Assembly (NCBI GenBank): GCA_019022495.1
Contig: JAFEKR010000002.1
Span: 4,526,001 to 4,590,000, forward strand
Direction of reading: 5' to 3'
Source: Epichloe hybrida
Taxonomy: Eukaryota > Ascomycota > Sordariomycetes > Hypocreales > Clavicipitaceae
DNA: 64,000 nucleotides
Shown piece after piece: positions 24,107 through 34,732 of this stretch; position 1 is the stretch's first letter; each line of letters opens with the position of its first letter. Made by a program: the position numbers and the translations under genes. The notes below the pieces were generated by a model, which saw only the letters and a list, made by a program, of their open reading frames with translations, searched no databases and had not been told where the DNA came from.

Positions 24107-25152
24107 ATGGACCGAGGACGCATCGACTGCTATCTGGACATTGGTAAGTGGAAGCCAACAGATGCAAAACGCAAAATGACCTTGTCTCATCATGGCTTGT
24201 CGTCTATTCAACAGCGTCCCTGTTCAGCTACGTCTGTTTCGAGGACTTGAAACCCAACCTAGACAAGCTGGCTGCCCATGGCGTCCAAGTAGAGTAAGGC
24301 CAGTCAGTCAGTCGCCCGGAGATGGACAAAGAGTAAAAGCTGACTGATATATTCCGGCCACGCAGTTTTCATCCTGTTTTCCTAGGCGGCATCAATCACC
24401 TCTCTGGTAACACACAGCCCTCCGCTTCTTCATTCCTATTCCCATTTCCTGTTTCCTGTTCCCTTTCTCACTAGCTTTCCAATTCCCCCTCTCCCCCCCC
24501 CGGCAGGAAACAAGCCCCCGTGGACGCTCGGGGCCAAAGCCAAGTATCTCGCCTACGACTCGCCTCGCGCAGCAGCCCGCGTGGGCATCACCAGCTTCGC
24601 CACGCCCCCGGACCTCTGCGAGCGCGCAAAGACCCAGTCCGCCCTCCGAGCCCTCCTCTTCATCAAGGCCAGCTTTCCCAAGGACAAGTTTCTGTCAGCG
24701 CTGCACTTCTTGTTCTACAGATTCTGGTCCCCACCTAACGCGGATGTCGTGGACGAGGGCAGTCTCAGGACACTGCTCGCCGAGGCGACTGAGACGCCCG
24801 GGGGGGGCGCGAGGCTCTTCACTAAACCCGAGGTGGACAGCATCATGGATGGTAGAGCCAAGATGAAGAAGAAGTTGGCCGAGGACACGGCCAGACTAGT
24901 CGAGTCGGGTGCGTTTGGATGCCCGTGGTTCCTGGTCGCCGACTCGAAAGGGGAGGAGGTTCAGCCGTTCTTTGGCAGTGATCGGTATGCGCCTGGCTCG
25001 CGACGGGCACCAGCCTACTCATCTGCGTACCAGTCAGCTTGTGTGCGTGCTCTGCTAACTCTGGAGAGGGGAATAGGTTCAACCATATCTACAGACACCT
25101 GGGCATTCCCTTCCAGGACATTACGGTTCTGGAGCCGGAGTCGAAACTGTAG
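24107..25152 (+). CDS. kappa-class glutathione S-transferase (DsbA-fold)
   Basis: Five exons are inferred: 24107-24143, 24215-24293, 24366-24406, 24507-24984 and 25077-25152, giving 236 aa, the normal size for GSTK. The N-terminal strand-turn DIASLFSYVCFEDL carries the active-site Ser region of the thioredoxin fold; the middle contains an all-helical insertion, and GAFGCPWFLV is the cis-Pro-type loop of the DsbA fold. The protein ends in ESKL, i.e. a canonical SKL peroxisomal targeting signal; mammalian GSTK1 is found in peroxisomes and mitochondria. Three of the first exons are below 80 nt. It is divergent from the SDR gene, which also carries a PTS1-like tail. HCCA isomerase is the related bacterial family. 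Confidence 0.88.
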
Positions 25153-25469
25153 GCTAAAGTCGACCTTGTAAATTACGTTCCACTTGTATTTGTATATCCA
25201 AAATGTAGCATCAAACATGAAGAGTTGTCTTGCACCATTTTTTTTTTCCCTTTGTAAATCGTGCAAGGCAGAATTACTTTTGTCATTTGCACGCCATTTC
25301 CCACTCCCACTTTGACGTGCGCCAAGCACAACCCACCCACCACCACCTTGTCACAGACTCATCACCAGATTCACCACCAACCACGTTTACACGAACGTTG
25401 GACAGAGCCCCCCCCCGTCCACCACCGCAACTCCAAGTCAACTCAAACTCGGATGAACAAAGTCCCAGG
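25153..25469. promoter_or_regulatory. GST kappa 3' UTR and DHFR promoter
   Basis: 317 bp between tandem genes. It holds a poly-T tract at 25239-25248 and a C/A-rich leader before the DHFR start. No other element recognised. Confidence 0.5.
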
Positions 25470-26154
25470 ATGCAACCGGAAGTAACCCTCATCGTAGCCG
25501 CCACCCGCTCAATGGGCATCGGCCTCAACGGCACCATGCCCTGGACGGGACTCCGCAAGGAAATGCAATATTTCGCACGCGTCACTTCGCGCGTCGCACC
25601 ACAGGTGAGTCCACAGCAGCACCGGACGGAAATTTCATTCATCATTTTTTTTCTCATTAAGAAAAACACACACATAAACAAAAAAGTCCCCCCCCAACGC
25701 CATCAACGCCGTCATCATGGGCCGCAAGACATGGGACTCGATCCCTCCGAGATTCAGACCCCTCCGGGACCGTCTCAACATTGTCGTTTCGCGCTCGCCG
25801 CCGCCGCCGGACGCGTCAGCGTCGGAGCCGCTGCGCGTGACGTCTCTGGACCAGGCGCTCGCGTGCGCGAGGGACCACCCGCTCGTCAGCAGGGTGTTCG
25901 TCATGGGCGGCGGGCAGGTGTACGGCGAGGCGCTGGGGAGGGCCGAGGCGAGGAGGGTGCTGCTGACGCGCGTGGAGGGCGAGTGGGAGTGCGATACCTT
26001 CTTCGGGGTGGACTTGGGGAGCGAGTGCGCTGGGGCGGCGGGCTGGACGAGGAGGTCGGCTGGGGAGTGGAGGGATTGGACGGGCGAGGAGGGCGACGAG
26101 GTCGTCGAGGAGGCGGGTGTGAGTTATGAGTGGCAGATGTGGGAGAGGGCGTGA
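25470..26154 (+). CDS. dihydrofolate reductase
   Basis: DHFR reduces dihydrofolate to tetrahydrofolate with NADPH. Two exons are inferred: 25470-25604 and 25687-26154, giving 200 aa. Hallmarks: VAATRSMGIGLNGTMPW (NGxxPW substrate loop), the acidic residue in LRKEMQYF that contacts the pteridine, MGRKTWDSIPP with GRKTW, and the NADPH-binding VFVMGGGQVYGEAL. The acceptor of the intron is a poor AAAAAAG followed by a T and eight C; both the splice site and the homopolymer deserve checking. The C-terminal half is very Glu/Gly/Trp-rich but keeps the expected GVSYEWQMWER end. The +1 region is strongly GC-biased. Confidence 0.92.
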
Positions 26155-26482
26155 AGTTGATGGTTGGGAATAACCGGTCGTGTTGAATTGAGCAGATGCG
26201 AGTTGATGGTACGTGGGGGGTTTTCTTGTGGTTTTGTGTGATTTAAAAAAAAAATAAAAAATGGAACTGGCAGTATGAGAATACCATGTTCATTGTACGG
26301 CCAGATGTTGTTCATCTGAGAAGTTATACAAGGGGATTGATACAGTTCATGTAACTACATGTATTACACACGTCTTGTCCCACTCCGTCTTTCTCATACA
26401 CGATGGAAGAGTTGTCCGTGCCATTATCCATTGTGAATACCACGGAGATTCAGTCAGGAGCGGGCAGGGGGAACGACCAACA
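26155..26482. other. convergent intergenic region
   Basis: 3' regions of DHFR and Cbp3, with an A-rich tract at 26244-26261. No gene seen. Confidence 0.6.
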
Positions 26483-27544
26483 TCAACCCTTCTTGGCCGT
26501 GACACCCTTGGTCTCCTCCACAAACGCCTTCTTGAACGGCTCTTCCAACCTCGTCCAGAAGCCATCGACAGGCTTCCCCAGAATGTCTCCCGCCCGCTGC
26601 GGAAAGTCCGTGTCCGACGCGGCTTCCAACGACGCCAAACAGCTCCTCATCCAGCCCACGATGGCACACAACGCCCTGGGATCAGCGTCGGGCGCGCCCT
26701 TGAACAGGTTTCTCCACACGGCGCTCGCGAGAATCGCATCCCCCTTGATGAGGCCCTCGTCGTAGGCGAGCAGCAGGCCGCGCCACTGGACAAAAATGTC
26801 CTTCAGGTACCGCTGGCGCAGGGCCGATGAGGTTATGCTGTGGTCGAGGTGCATCTTCTTTTCGCAGTCGAAGAAGAAGTGGTCGATGAGCTGCTGCTGC
26901 CAGTTGCGGTACGGGTCGCGCTCGAGGCAGCGCACGCGGGCATTGAGCAGGTACAGATGGAGCATGGTGACGTGTGACCAGGTGCTGAAGCTGGGTTGTA
27001 AACCAAAGGCTGTTCCCTCCCCTCTCCCCCCAACGGAAGCTCGTTAGTGTTCAATCTTTGGACTCGGGTTTGGACACGGGTTTGGACTCGGGATTCTTGG
27101 AGAGTATAGCAAGGGACGATGTAGGGAAAGGGCGGATCTGCTCGTACTTTTGTGCCAGACGTTGTCCTTGTCTATGGGGTCTCCCAACTCCTCGCCGTCC
27201 TCCATCCTCTGCACCTCGTCGTTCTTGCGCGCCGCCTCGGTGATGTGATAATCAGCGGGCATCCCGCACATCTTGTACAGTTTCTCCGACGCCCCCAGCA
27301 CGCGGTACGACTCGCCCAGTGAGGTGCCCATGCCGAGCATCTTTCTGTGAGGCGTGTTGCTGAACCATCGTGTCGGTGTCGGTGTCGGTGTCGGTGTCGA
27401 TGTCGGTGTCGGCACGGGCTGTGACGGGCTCGTGGATGGCCGAAGATTCAGGGTCCACGCAGGGGCTACGGTTCGTGAGGACGATGCCCGAACGGCGGCC
27501 CTCACGAGCGTTCGCGTTTGTGATGTGCAGGGTTCGCGGGCCAT
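26483..27544 (-). CDS. CBP3: ubiquinol-cytochrome c chaperone Cbp3 (UQCC1)
   Basis: Cbp3 works with Cbp6 in mitochondria to bind newly made cytochrome b and start assembly of the bc1 complex. Two exons are inferred: 27544-27148 and 27009-26483 (acceptor GGGAACAG), giving 307 aa. The join restores the family motif WHKTFGLQPSFSTWSHVTMLH. The N-terminus is Arg/Ser/Thr-rich and lacks acids, as in a mitochondrial presequence, followed by a Thr-Pro repeat encoded by a hexamer tandem repeat. The Cbp3 domain spans about 120-290 (LHLYLLNARVRC, YRNWQQQLIDHFFFDCE, ALRQRYLKDIFVQWRG). The gene is convergent with DHFR. Confidence 0.92.
27366..27412. repeat. hexamer repeat GGTGTC within CBP3
   Basis: About seven copies of GGTGTC encode the Pro-Thr run after the Cbp3 presequence; length variation here would change linker length without shifting frame. 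Confidence 0.85.
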
Positions 27545-27948
27545 GGCTGACAGAGTCTGACTGACAGAGCGAGTAGATGGAGAGTGCGAGGGAGAGTGCG
27601 AGGGAGAGTGCGAGGGAAAGAGTGGACGAGATGGGATCGCACGCTCTTCTTCTTCTTCTTCTTTTTTTTTTTTTTTTTTTTTCTAAGCGTCAGCGAAATG
27701 GTTGGAACAACGCGGGTGGCTTCCCAGGGTGGTCCGTGCACCGATTCACAACCGCCGACGGCGGCGTCATTGACTTCTTGTTGGGACAAACAAATCTCGT
27801 CGCATTAAATGTGGAAGTAGTTTTCTTGCAAGTCAATGCGTTGTTGATGCAGCCACGATGGAAGCGGCAAAGTCTATATATGGTGTAAACAGTAATGCGT
27901 ACATGAACCTAATCAAGGCTGCGGCATCTCCGGCATCTCCGGCATCTC
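27545..27948. other. intergenic, CBP3 promoter and KAS 3' side
   Basis: Contains a GAGAGTGCGAGG tandem repeat (27577-27616) and a TTC/poly-T tract (27645-27684). CATCTCCGG repeats at 27924-27948 lie just past the KAS stop. No gene seen. Confidence 0.6.
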
Positions 27949-29413
27949 TCATATGCTGGAGAAGACCAAGCTGCTATTTGTTCCGCCAAATCCAAAGCTG
28001 TTGGAAATCGCAACGCGCACCTTCTTTTCCTGCGCTGTCAGGGGAACGAAATTAAAGTCGAAGCCAACATCTGGCCTGTGTAAGTTTTGCGTGGCTGGCA
28101 TGACACCCTGTGGAAGCGCAAGGTCAGCAGCAATCACAACCCTTTGCCATGTACATACATGACACTTTGCTGGTGTACAAGGTGTATCGCTCACCTCGTG
28201 TATGGACAGAATGGCGAAAAGCGCCTCGATAGCGCCTGCGGCCCCGAGTAAGTGTCCGATGGAGCCCTTGGTGCTGCTCACCGTCACTTGTGACTCGGAA
28301 GTCTTCCCATCTTCTCCCAGCATTATGCGGCCAATGGCATTTGCTTCTGCGACATCCCCGACTTGCGTGCCAGTCGCATGGGCATTGATATAGTCAACTT
28401 CGGAAGGCTTGATCCCCGCATTCTTCAACGCGCGCTTCATGGCTAGAAAAGCGCCTCGGCCGTCTTCCCTGGGTGCCGTCATGTGGTGCGCATCTCCACT
28501 CAAGCCATACCCCTTGACCTCGGCGTAGATGCGAGCGCCTCTGGCTTTGGCATGCCCCAGCTCTTCGAGGACGAGAACTGCTGCGCCTTCTGCAACCACA
28601 AAGCCATCGCGCCCCGCGTCAAACGGCCTGCAACTGCTTGAAGGGTCGTGGTTGTAGGCTGTAGAAAGGGAGCGAGCTCTTCCAAAGCTCGCAAAGGTCA
28701 AGGGATGGATACAAGCCTCGGAGCCACCGGCAACCATGACATCGGCATCCCCCATGGCGATGAATCTCGAGGCGTCACCGATGGAGTGTGCGCCGGTGGT
28801 GCAGGCAGTGGTGGCGGCGTGATTGGGACCTTCGAAGCCATATTTCATGGCAATGTGGCCAGCTGCCAGGTTGATCAAAATCTTGGGGACAAACAAAGGC
28901 GAAACCTTCTTATACCCCTGCATGGTCAAGGTCAGAACAAGGTCAGAACACAAGAAGCAAGCTTGTGAGTGAAGAAAGGCTGGTCTTGCTTGGGCTTACA
29001 CCGTTGTGGTGAGACAAGCTTGTCTCGTACATGTCCTCCAAATTGCCGATGCCACTTCCCAGACAGACTCCCGTGGCCTCGAGATGCTCGAGCTTGGTAG
29101 GTTCCCACCCGGCATCCTTCAAGGCCATATCACTAGCCGCCATGGCGTATTGCGTAAAGGTCGCCATGCGCCGTTGGTCAGAGGCCGAGAGCCAGTGTGA
29201 CGGATGCCATTGACCTCGAGCTTGAGCTTGAGCTTCCCCGGCAGGGATGACGCCGGCGACTGTGCTCGTCAGCTCCCTCCAGCGCGCCTGCGGTTGACGA
29301 GAGGCGACGCTGATGATGCCAGAATCACCAGCCAACAGTCGATTCCAGGTTGGTCCAACGCCCACCCCCAGAGGCGTGACGGCCCCGAGGCCGGTTACTA
29401 CCACTCGCCGCAT
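27949..29413 (-). CDS. CEM1: 3-oxoacyl-[acyl-carrier-protein] synthase, mitochondrial (KAS II type)
   Basis: The condensing enzyme of type II (mitochondrial) fatty-acid synthesis, which supplies the octanoate for lipoate. Three exons are inferred: 29413-29000, 28917-28195 and 28107-27949, giving 431 aa starting MRRVVVTGLGAVTPLG. The catalytic triad is Cys177 (ATTACTTGAH), His318 (INAHATGT) and His360 (GSIGHLLGAAG) with Lys355. The length matches yeast Cem1/human OXSM. The chosen start gives no clear presequence, yet the frame stays open upstream to 29728 with further ATGs and a basic, Gln/Ser-rich stretch, so a longer mitochondrial form is possible. Divergent from the OPT gene. Confidence 0.93.
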
Positions 29414-29856
29414 GACCGTCCCATGTCGCGGGGAAAGAGGAAGTGCTGGTTGAGATTGTTGCTGCCGCACTGTCGGCTGTCCTTTTCGGTGAAGGTCTGA
29501 TGAAAGCTGTACAGTGTGTGGATTGTGTCGCACCGTACCGTACCGCACCGTCTTGTAGTGTCTTGTAGTACAATGTACGAAGTACAAGTACCTCAGCGCA
29601 GGGTCCACCTTCCACTTTTGCCAGCCACCACCTGCAGTCACCGGTTCCCAATACATACATACATACGGATCCGTACTCCGTACATACTCCGTAGAGAAAC
29701 ATAACAGTTGTCTAATTTCTAATTCCATTTGCCATTGACCAAATCCTCACGTACGTAGCTTGATTACTTGTAAGGTAACCATTGCATTTCCAGTTACCAA
29801 GTTACCCTCGCACCCATCTCAGCTCCCAGAGCCGCTGGTCGGCATAACCAGCCGCC
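29414..29856. promoter_or_regulatory. bidirectional region, KAS / OPT transporter
   Basis: 443 bp between divergent starts. It includes ACAT tetranucleotide repeats, the perfect palindrome TACGGATCCGTA at 29664-29675 and two further CTCCGTA words immediately after it. Confidence 0.6.
29664..29675. promoter_or_regulatory. perfect palindrome TACGGATCCGTA (copy 1)
   Basis: A 12-bp palindrome in the KAS/OPT divergent region. Further exact copies occur at 59268-59279, 59896-59907 and 60482-60493. CGG-N2-CCG symmetry resembles sites of fungal zinc-cluster regulators; this is inference only. Confidence 0.5.
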
Positions 29857-32812
29857 ATGAGTGCGGCATATGGCTCGGGACGGCTGAGCGTCGAGGTTGC
29901 AGGATTCGATGCCGGAGTCGGCCCCAGCTCGCGCCATCCGTTGTCGCATCAGCACTCGGCATCCCTCGAGGGCCTCAAAGAACATCTCTTCGAATGGGAC
30001 GAGGGTGGCGTCTGTGAAAATGACGATGGCGATGGCGATGGCGATGAGCAGGGCTCAGAACATGAGCTTCTCATGGACCCGAATCTCCCCGGAGACGAGG
30101 AGGGCGAGTCTATCGAGATGAGCCAGGGAGCTGCCCGGAAGCGGCGCGAGGATCAAGATTCGCCGTATCCAGAGGTCCGGGCCGCGGTGAGGAACTATGA
30201 TGAAGATTTGCCCTGCAATACTGTCCGCGCCTGGACAATTGGTCTGGCTCTCGTCGTCCTTGGCGCGTCCATGAATACGCTCTTCTCGCTGAGGCAGCCA
30301 TCCATTTTCATCGGTCCGCTCGTTGCGCAAATCATTGCCTGGCCAATGGGCCATGGATGGGCTCGCCTAATGCCAAGTAGAACATTCACCATCTTTGGAC
30401 TAAGATGGAGCTTGAATCCGGGCCCCTTCAACATCAAAGAACACTCCGTCATTGGAGTCATGGCCAACGTGTCGTTCTCTGTTGCCTACTCTACCGACAT
30501 CATCCTTGCTCAGCTCGTCTTTTATAAGCAAAGCTTTGGAATACTGTTCCAACTTCTCCTCACCATCTCCACTCAATCACTCGGGTACGGCATTGCGGGA
30601 ACAATGCGCAAGTTCCTAGGTGAGTTGGGTAGCCCTCAGATCGGCGTGGCTGTAATTGGTTCATGGAATTGACATGACGGGACAGTGTATCCGGCGTCCA
30701 TGATATGGCCATCGAATCTGGTAGTCGTCACCATGCTGAACGCCATGTATGAAAAGAACGAGGTTCGTGACCCGTCGGTTCTGGGAGGCAACATGCCTCG
30801 ATATCGATGGTTCGCGTTAGTCACCGTCGGCTCGTTTGTGTACTACTTTATCCCCGGGTTCTTGGCTCAGTTCCTGAGCGTCTTCGCATTCGCCACATGG
30901 CTGGCACCCCAGAATGCCGTCGTCAATCAACTTTTTGGCGGAACAACGGGGCTGTCTTTGCTTCCCATCACCTTTGACTGGACTCAGGTTGTGGGTTACG
31001 TTGGATCGCCGTTGATTCCTCCATGGTGAGAATCCTCTAGACAGATAACCATCTCTCCTCGATAAGAAGATGCTGACTTTCCTACTCTGATTTTCTTTTC
31101 CAGGTACGCCATTGCCAACGCCTTGATTGGCGTGGTCTCATTCTATGTAATTGGCTGTGTTGCCCTCCATTTCTCCGGTGCCTGGTTCGCCGAATTCCTG
31201 CCCATGAGCGATTCAAACACATATGATAATACCGGTGCGCCGTACAATACATCTCGTGTTCTCAACGCAGATTTCACCTTGAACAGGGAAGCGTACGAAA
31301 ACTATTCGCCATTGTTCATCAGGTTCGTTATTTCCCCCCTGTACGGCATCTTCAACGTTGGCTCTGTTGCTCATGAATTACAGCACCACCTTCGCCATGT
31401 CCTATGGCCTCTCGTTTGCCGCCATCTCGTCTCTCATTGTGTATACGTACTTGCATAGTCGCAAAAAAATCTGGAAGCAGTACCAGAACAGCTCCAGTGA
31501 GAAACCGGACATACACATAAAACTGATGAGGAAGTACAAAGAGGCACCGAACTGGTGGTACATGGGCCTGTTCGTCGCTGTACGTCTTGCCCCCCCCAAC
31601 CTTGACGCGAGTCTGGTTTTCCGTACGCATCGCGACTAACACGGCAGAGGTAGATGCTTGCCATGGGTCTGTTCACAGTGCTGGCGTATCCGACCAAACT
31701 TACCTGGTGGGCTTTCCTCCTCGCAGTGGCCATCTCCTTTGGCTTCTCGCTTCCAATTGGCATCATTGAGGCCGTCACCAACAACCGCATCGGACTAAAC
31801 GTGCTCACCGAGTTTATTTTCGGCTATATCCAACCGGGCAGACCCCTCGCCCTCATGATGTATGTCCGTCAGTGTTTATAATCAGGGTTCTTTTTTTTTC
31901 TCTTTCTTCTTTCTTCTTCTTTTCTTCTTTTTTTTTGTATTCTGGCTTCGCCGAACTAACATCTGACCCTGATAGTTTTAAAACATTCGGTTAAATTACA
32001 ATGTAAGAAATACTCACAACGCCATGGGAGTCAACGGAGAGAAGAGCTAATTTTACGCACAGGTCCCAAGCGCTCAATTTCGTAGCAGACTTGAAATTCG
32101 GACACTACATGAAGATTCCGCCGCGAACCATGTTCTGGGCGCAAGTGGTAGCCACTACTTTCTCTTGCTTCATCCAAATCATGGTGCTTAATCTCGCTCT
32201 CGCGCATATCCCCGATGTTTGTGATCAGCATCAGCGCGACCATTTTACTTGCCCTGGCGGCAGGGTCTTTTTTGCCGGTACGTCATCGTCTCCCGACTTG
32301 TCACGGCCAACTGACAGGAAGTAGCTTCCGTCATATGGGGTCTCATCGGACCCGACAGAATGTTCTCCCCCGGCCGCATCTACTCGTCGCTGTTCTTCTT
32401 CTTCGTTCTTGGCGCCATCCTTCCCATAATCATCTACTTCGGTGCCAAGCGATGGCCCAAATCATCGTTGCAATACCTCATGACGCCCCTGATATTCGGA
32501 GGCGCTGGGGCAATCCCCCCCGCTACGCCACTCAATTACTTCTCCTGGGGCATCGTCGGCTTCATTTTCCAGTATTGGATCAAGAAGAGGTACTTCGGGT
32601 GGTGGAGTCGTCTCAACTTCCTGACATCGTCTGGGTTAGATCTGGGGCTTGCCCTTTCCACCATGTTCATCTTCTTTGCATTCTCCATGCAGGGCATCGA
32701 GCCGCCTAAATGGTGGGGGAACGACGTGGTCAGTTCCACGATGGACGCGCAGGGGACAGCGATACAGGCCCATGTGATGGAGGGGCAGAAGTTTGGGCCC
32801 GCGTCCTGGTAG
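29857..32812 (+). pseudogene. oligopeptide transporter (OPT family) with in-frame stop in a microexon
   Basis: OPT proteins are plasma-membrane proton-coupled importers of small peptides or siderophore-like compounds with 12-16 TM helices. Eight exons are inferred: 29857-30619, 30686-31025, 31104-31322, 31384-31579, 31654-31859, 31976-32002, 32063-32277 and 32325-32812 (818 codons including the stop). Family blocks are intact: LRQPSIFIGPLVAQ, GPFNIKEHSVI, STTFAMSYGL, SQALNFVADLKFGHYMKIPPR, DHFTCPGGRVFFA, NYFSWGIVGFIFQYWIKKR. The 27-nt exon at 31976-32002 should encode the motif FKTFGYIT but reads FKTFG-stop-IT: codon 31992-31994 is TAA where TAT/TAC (Tyr) is expected. Branch site, acceptor and donor around it look functional. 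Skipping this exon keeps the frame, so the locus may be a recent pseudogene, a skipped-exon isoform or a base error. Confidence 0.85.
31976..32002 (+). other. 27-nt microexon of the OPT gene carrying TAA
   Basis: It is bounded by an acceptor GATAG with a CTAAC branch site just upstream and a donor GTAAGA. The phase is 2 on both sides, so it is a symmetric exon of exactly nine codons. Confidence 0.8.
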
Positions 32813-33379
32813 ATTTTCCATTTTCTTTTCTTTCTCGTTGCGAAGGAGTGTTGCGAATTTTTGAATAGTGAAACCTCTGGCGCTCTATTGCTTGGGTGGC
32901 GGCACGACTGTCAAGATTTTCGGGGTTTGACGCTGCCGAGGTGACGAGATGCTGGTGTCGAGACATCTGGTCGAGGTCGAAAGGTGCTGCAGGAGCATGC
33001 CGAACGAGATGAGCTCGGCACACATGAGATGGCAATGGGGGCTGGACGATGGCATTGTGCTGGGGTTGATGTTCTCCGATGGGAGGTGAGCAGCTTCCGA
33101 AGAAGTGAGCCAAGCAAGAACTTAGAAGTGAGCTGAGCAAGCCGGGGAGACTCGGCCCGGTCCCCGCCCGGCGCCAACAGAGGATGGGAGGATGTGGATG
33201 GACGGTGGGTGCGCGTGCCTCGGCTGAGCTGAGTAGTACGGAGCATAAATCCGTATTTCCCATCCATGTTATCGCGTTCGACTCCTGTCGATTCCTGTCG
33301 GTTCCCGTCGATTCCTCTGCTGCCCGCCTCCCCCGCTCTCCAGATTCAATCCCTCATTCTCAGACTGCAAACACCCATC
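32813..33379. promoter_or_regulatory. OPT 3' region and MaoC hydratase promoter
   Basis: 567 bp between tandem genes. TACGGAGCATAAATCCGTA at 33238-33256 is another paired TACGGA/TCCGTA site, and TTCC(T/C)GTCGATTCC repeats (33281-33316) lie in the probable 5' UTR. Confidence 0.5.
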
Positions 33380-34500
33380 ATGCCCGGCCCCGGTGTTGGA
33401 TTCGAGTACCGCCCGCAGGAGGTGTCGTGGTACAAGCGAGACGCCCTGCTGTTCGCCAACAGCATCGGCGTCACGGCCGACGAGCTTCACTTTCTCTACG
33501 TATGGCAAAAGCCTTGCGCGACGTCGGCAACCGGGGGAAGAAGAAATACCACAGCATCGCTTACTGACTTTTCTTGCAGGAGCTCCATCCCAAGTTTGCC
33601 GTGTTTCCTACGTATCCCATTGTTCTCAGTACGAAAAAAAAAAGAAGAAGAAAAGCCCCTCATTTCCTGCACTCTTCCAACGCTGTAGATTCACGGGCTA
33701 ATCGCTTTCGTTGTTTCTAATCCACAACAGGCTTCAAGGGCACCAACAAGGATGTCATCGACTTCTACGCCACCTCCAAGGCAGACAAGATCCCCGGCGT
33801 CCCCGAGTTCGACCATACGCGCGCCGTCGACGGCCAGCGCAAGATGGAATTTCTCAAGCAGCTCCCCACGTCGTCGGACGGCAGGAAGTTCGAGGCCCGG
33901 ACCAAGGTGCTCGGCGTGTACGACAAGGGCCGGCCCGGCACCGTCCTGGACGTGCAGACGGATCTCGTCGATGTGGCCAGCGGCGAAGTGTACACGCGCG
34001 TCACGTCGAGCACCTTCTTCGTCGGCCAGGGCGGCTGGCACGGCCCCAAGGGTCCCGCCACCAAGAGCTTGCCCCCCCCGAAGGACACGCAGCCCGATGC
34101 CGTCCTGGAGCATCAGACGGCGCGGGAGTCATCTCTGCTCTACCGCCTCAACGGCGACTACAACCCGCTGCACGCCACCCCCGAGCCCGGCATCAAGATG
34201 GGCTTCGGCGGCGCCATCCTCCATGGCCTGTACTCGTGGAACAGCACTTGCCATCTCCTTCTCAAGAAGTTCGGCGGCAGCGACCCCGCCAACATCAAGA
34301 AGTACCAGGCCCGCTTCGCCAGTCCCGTCAAGCCCGGTGACAAGCTCGTCACTCGCGCGTGGCGCACGGGCGAGAGGCACGGCGACTACGAGGAGCTTCG
34401 TTTCACGACCGAGGTTGCCGGTGGCAAGGTTTGCTTGAGCAACGGTCGTGCCCTCATCAAGATTGCGAGCGGGGCGTCCAGCAAGCTCAGCAAGCTGTAA
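33380..34500 (+). CDS. peroxisomal MaoC-type (hydratase 2) enoyl-CoA hydratase
   Basis: Double hot-dog enzymes of this type hydrate trans-2-enoyl-CoA to (R)-3-hydroxyacyl-CoA in beta-oxidation. Three exons are inferred: 33380-33499, 33580-33628 and 33731-34500, giving 312 aa, the size of a stand-alone double hot-dog protein and of the C-terminal part of fungal multifunctional Fox2. The N-terminal half is a degenerate hot-dog; the C-terminal half contains the hydratase-2 motif LNGDYNPLHATPEPGIKMGF near residue 197, with the catalytic Asp and His. The protein ends in LSKL, a canonical SKL PTS1 signal. Substrate chain length is unknown. Confidence 0.9.
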
Positions 34501-34732
34501 TAATTAGTGTCCTGAATTGATGAAGGAAAACATGCCACAGTATTAATACCGAAATCATCCATTTGTGCGGATAAATGCAAATGAATGTGCCGTAAAGATG
34601 CTTCTCACCACCACCAATCATGAAAACGGGGCTCCCTGCCTTGCTCCTTCCCCGCCCATGGAACACAAACACACAACTCTCTCTCCCATAATAGCCGAAT
34701 AGCCGTAACTTTTCTCCCACACAGAATTCGTC

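Noticed and set aside
29857..32812. OPT gene as fully intact
   Set aside because: Rejected because the codon at 31992-31994 is TAA in the only frame that joins the flanking conserved exons.
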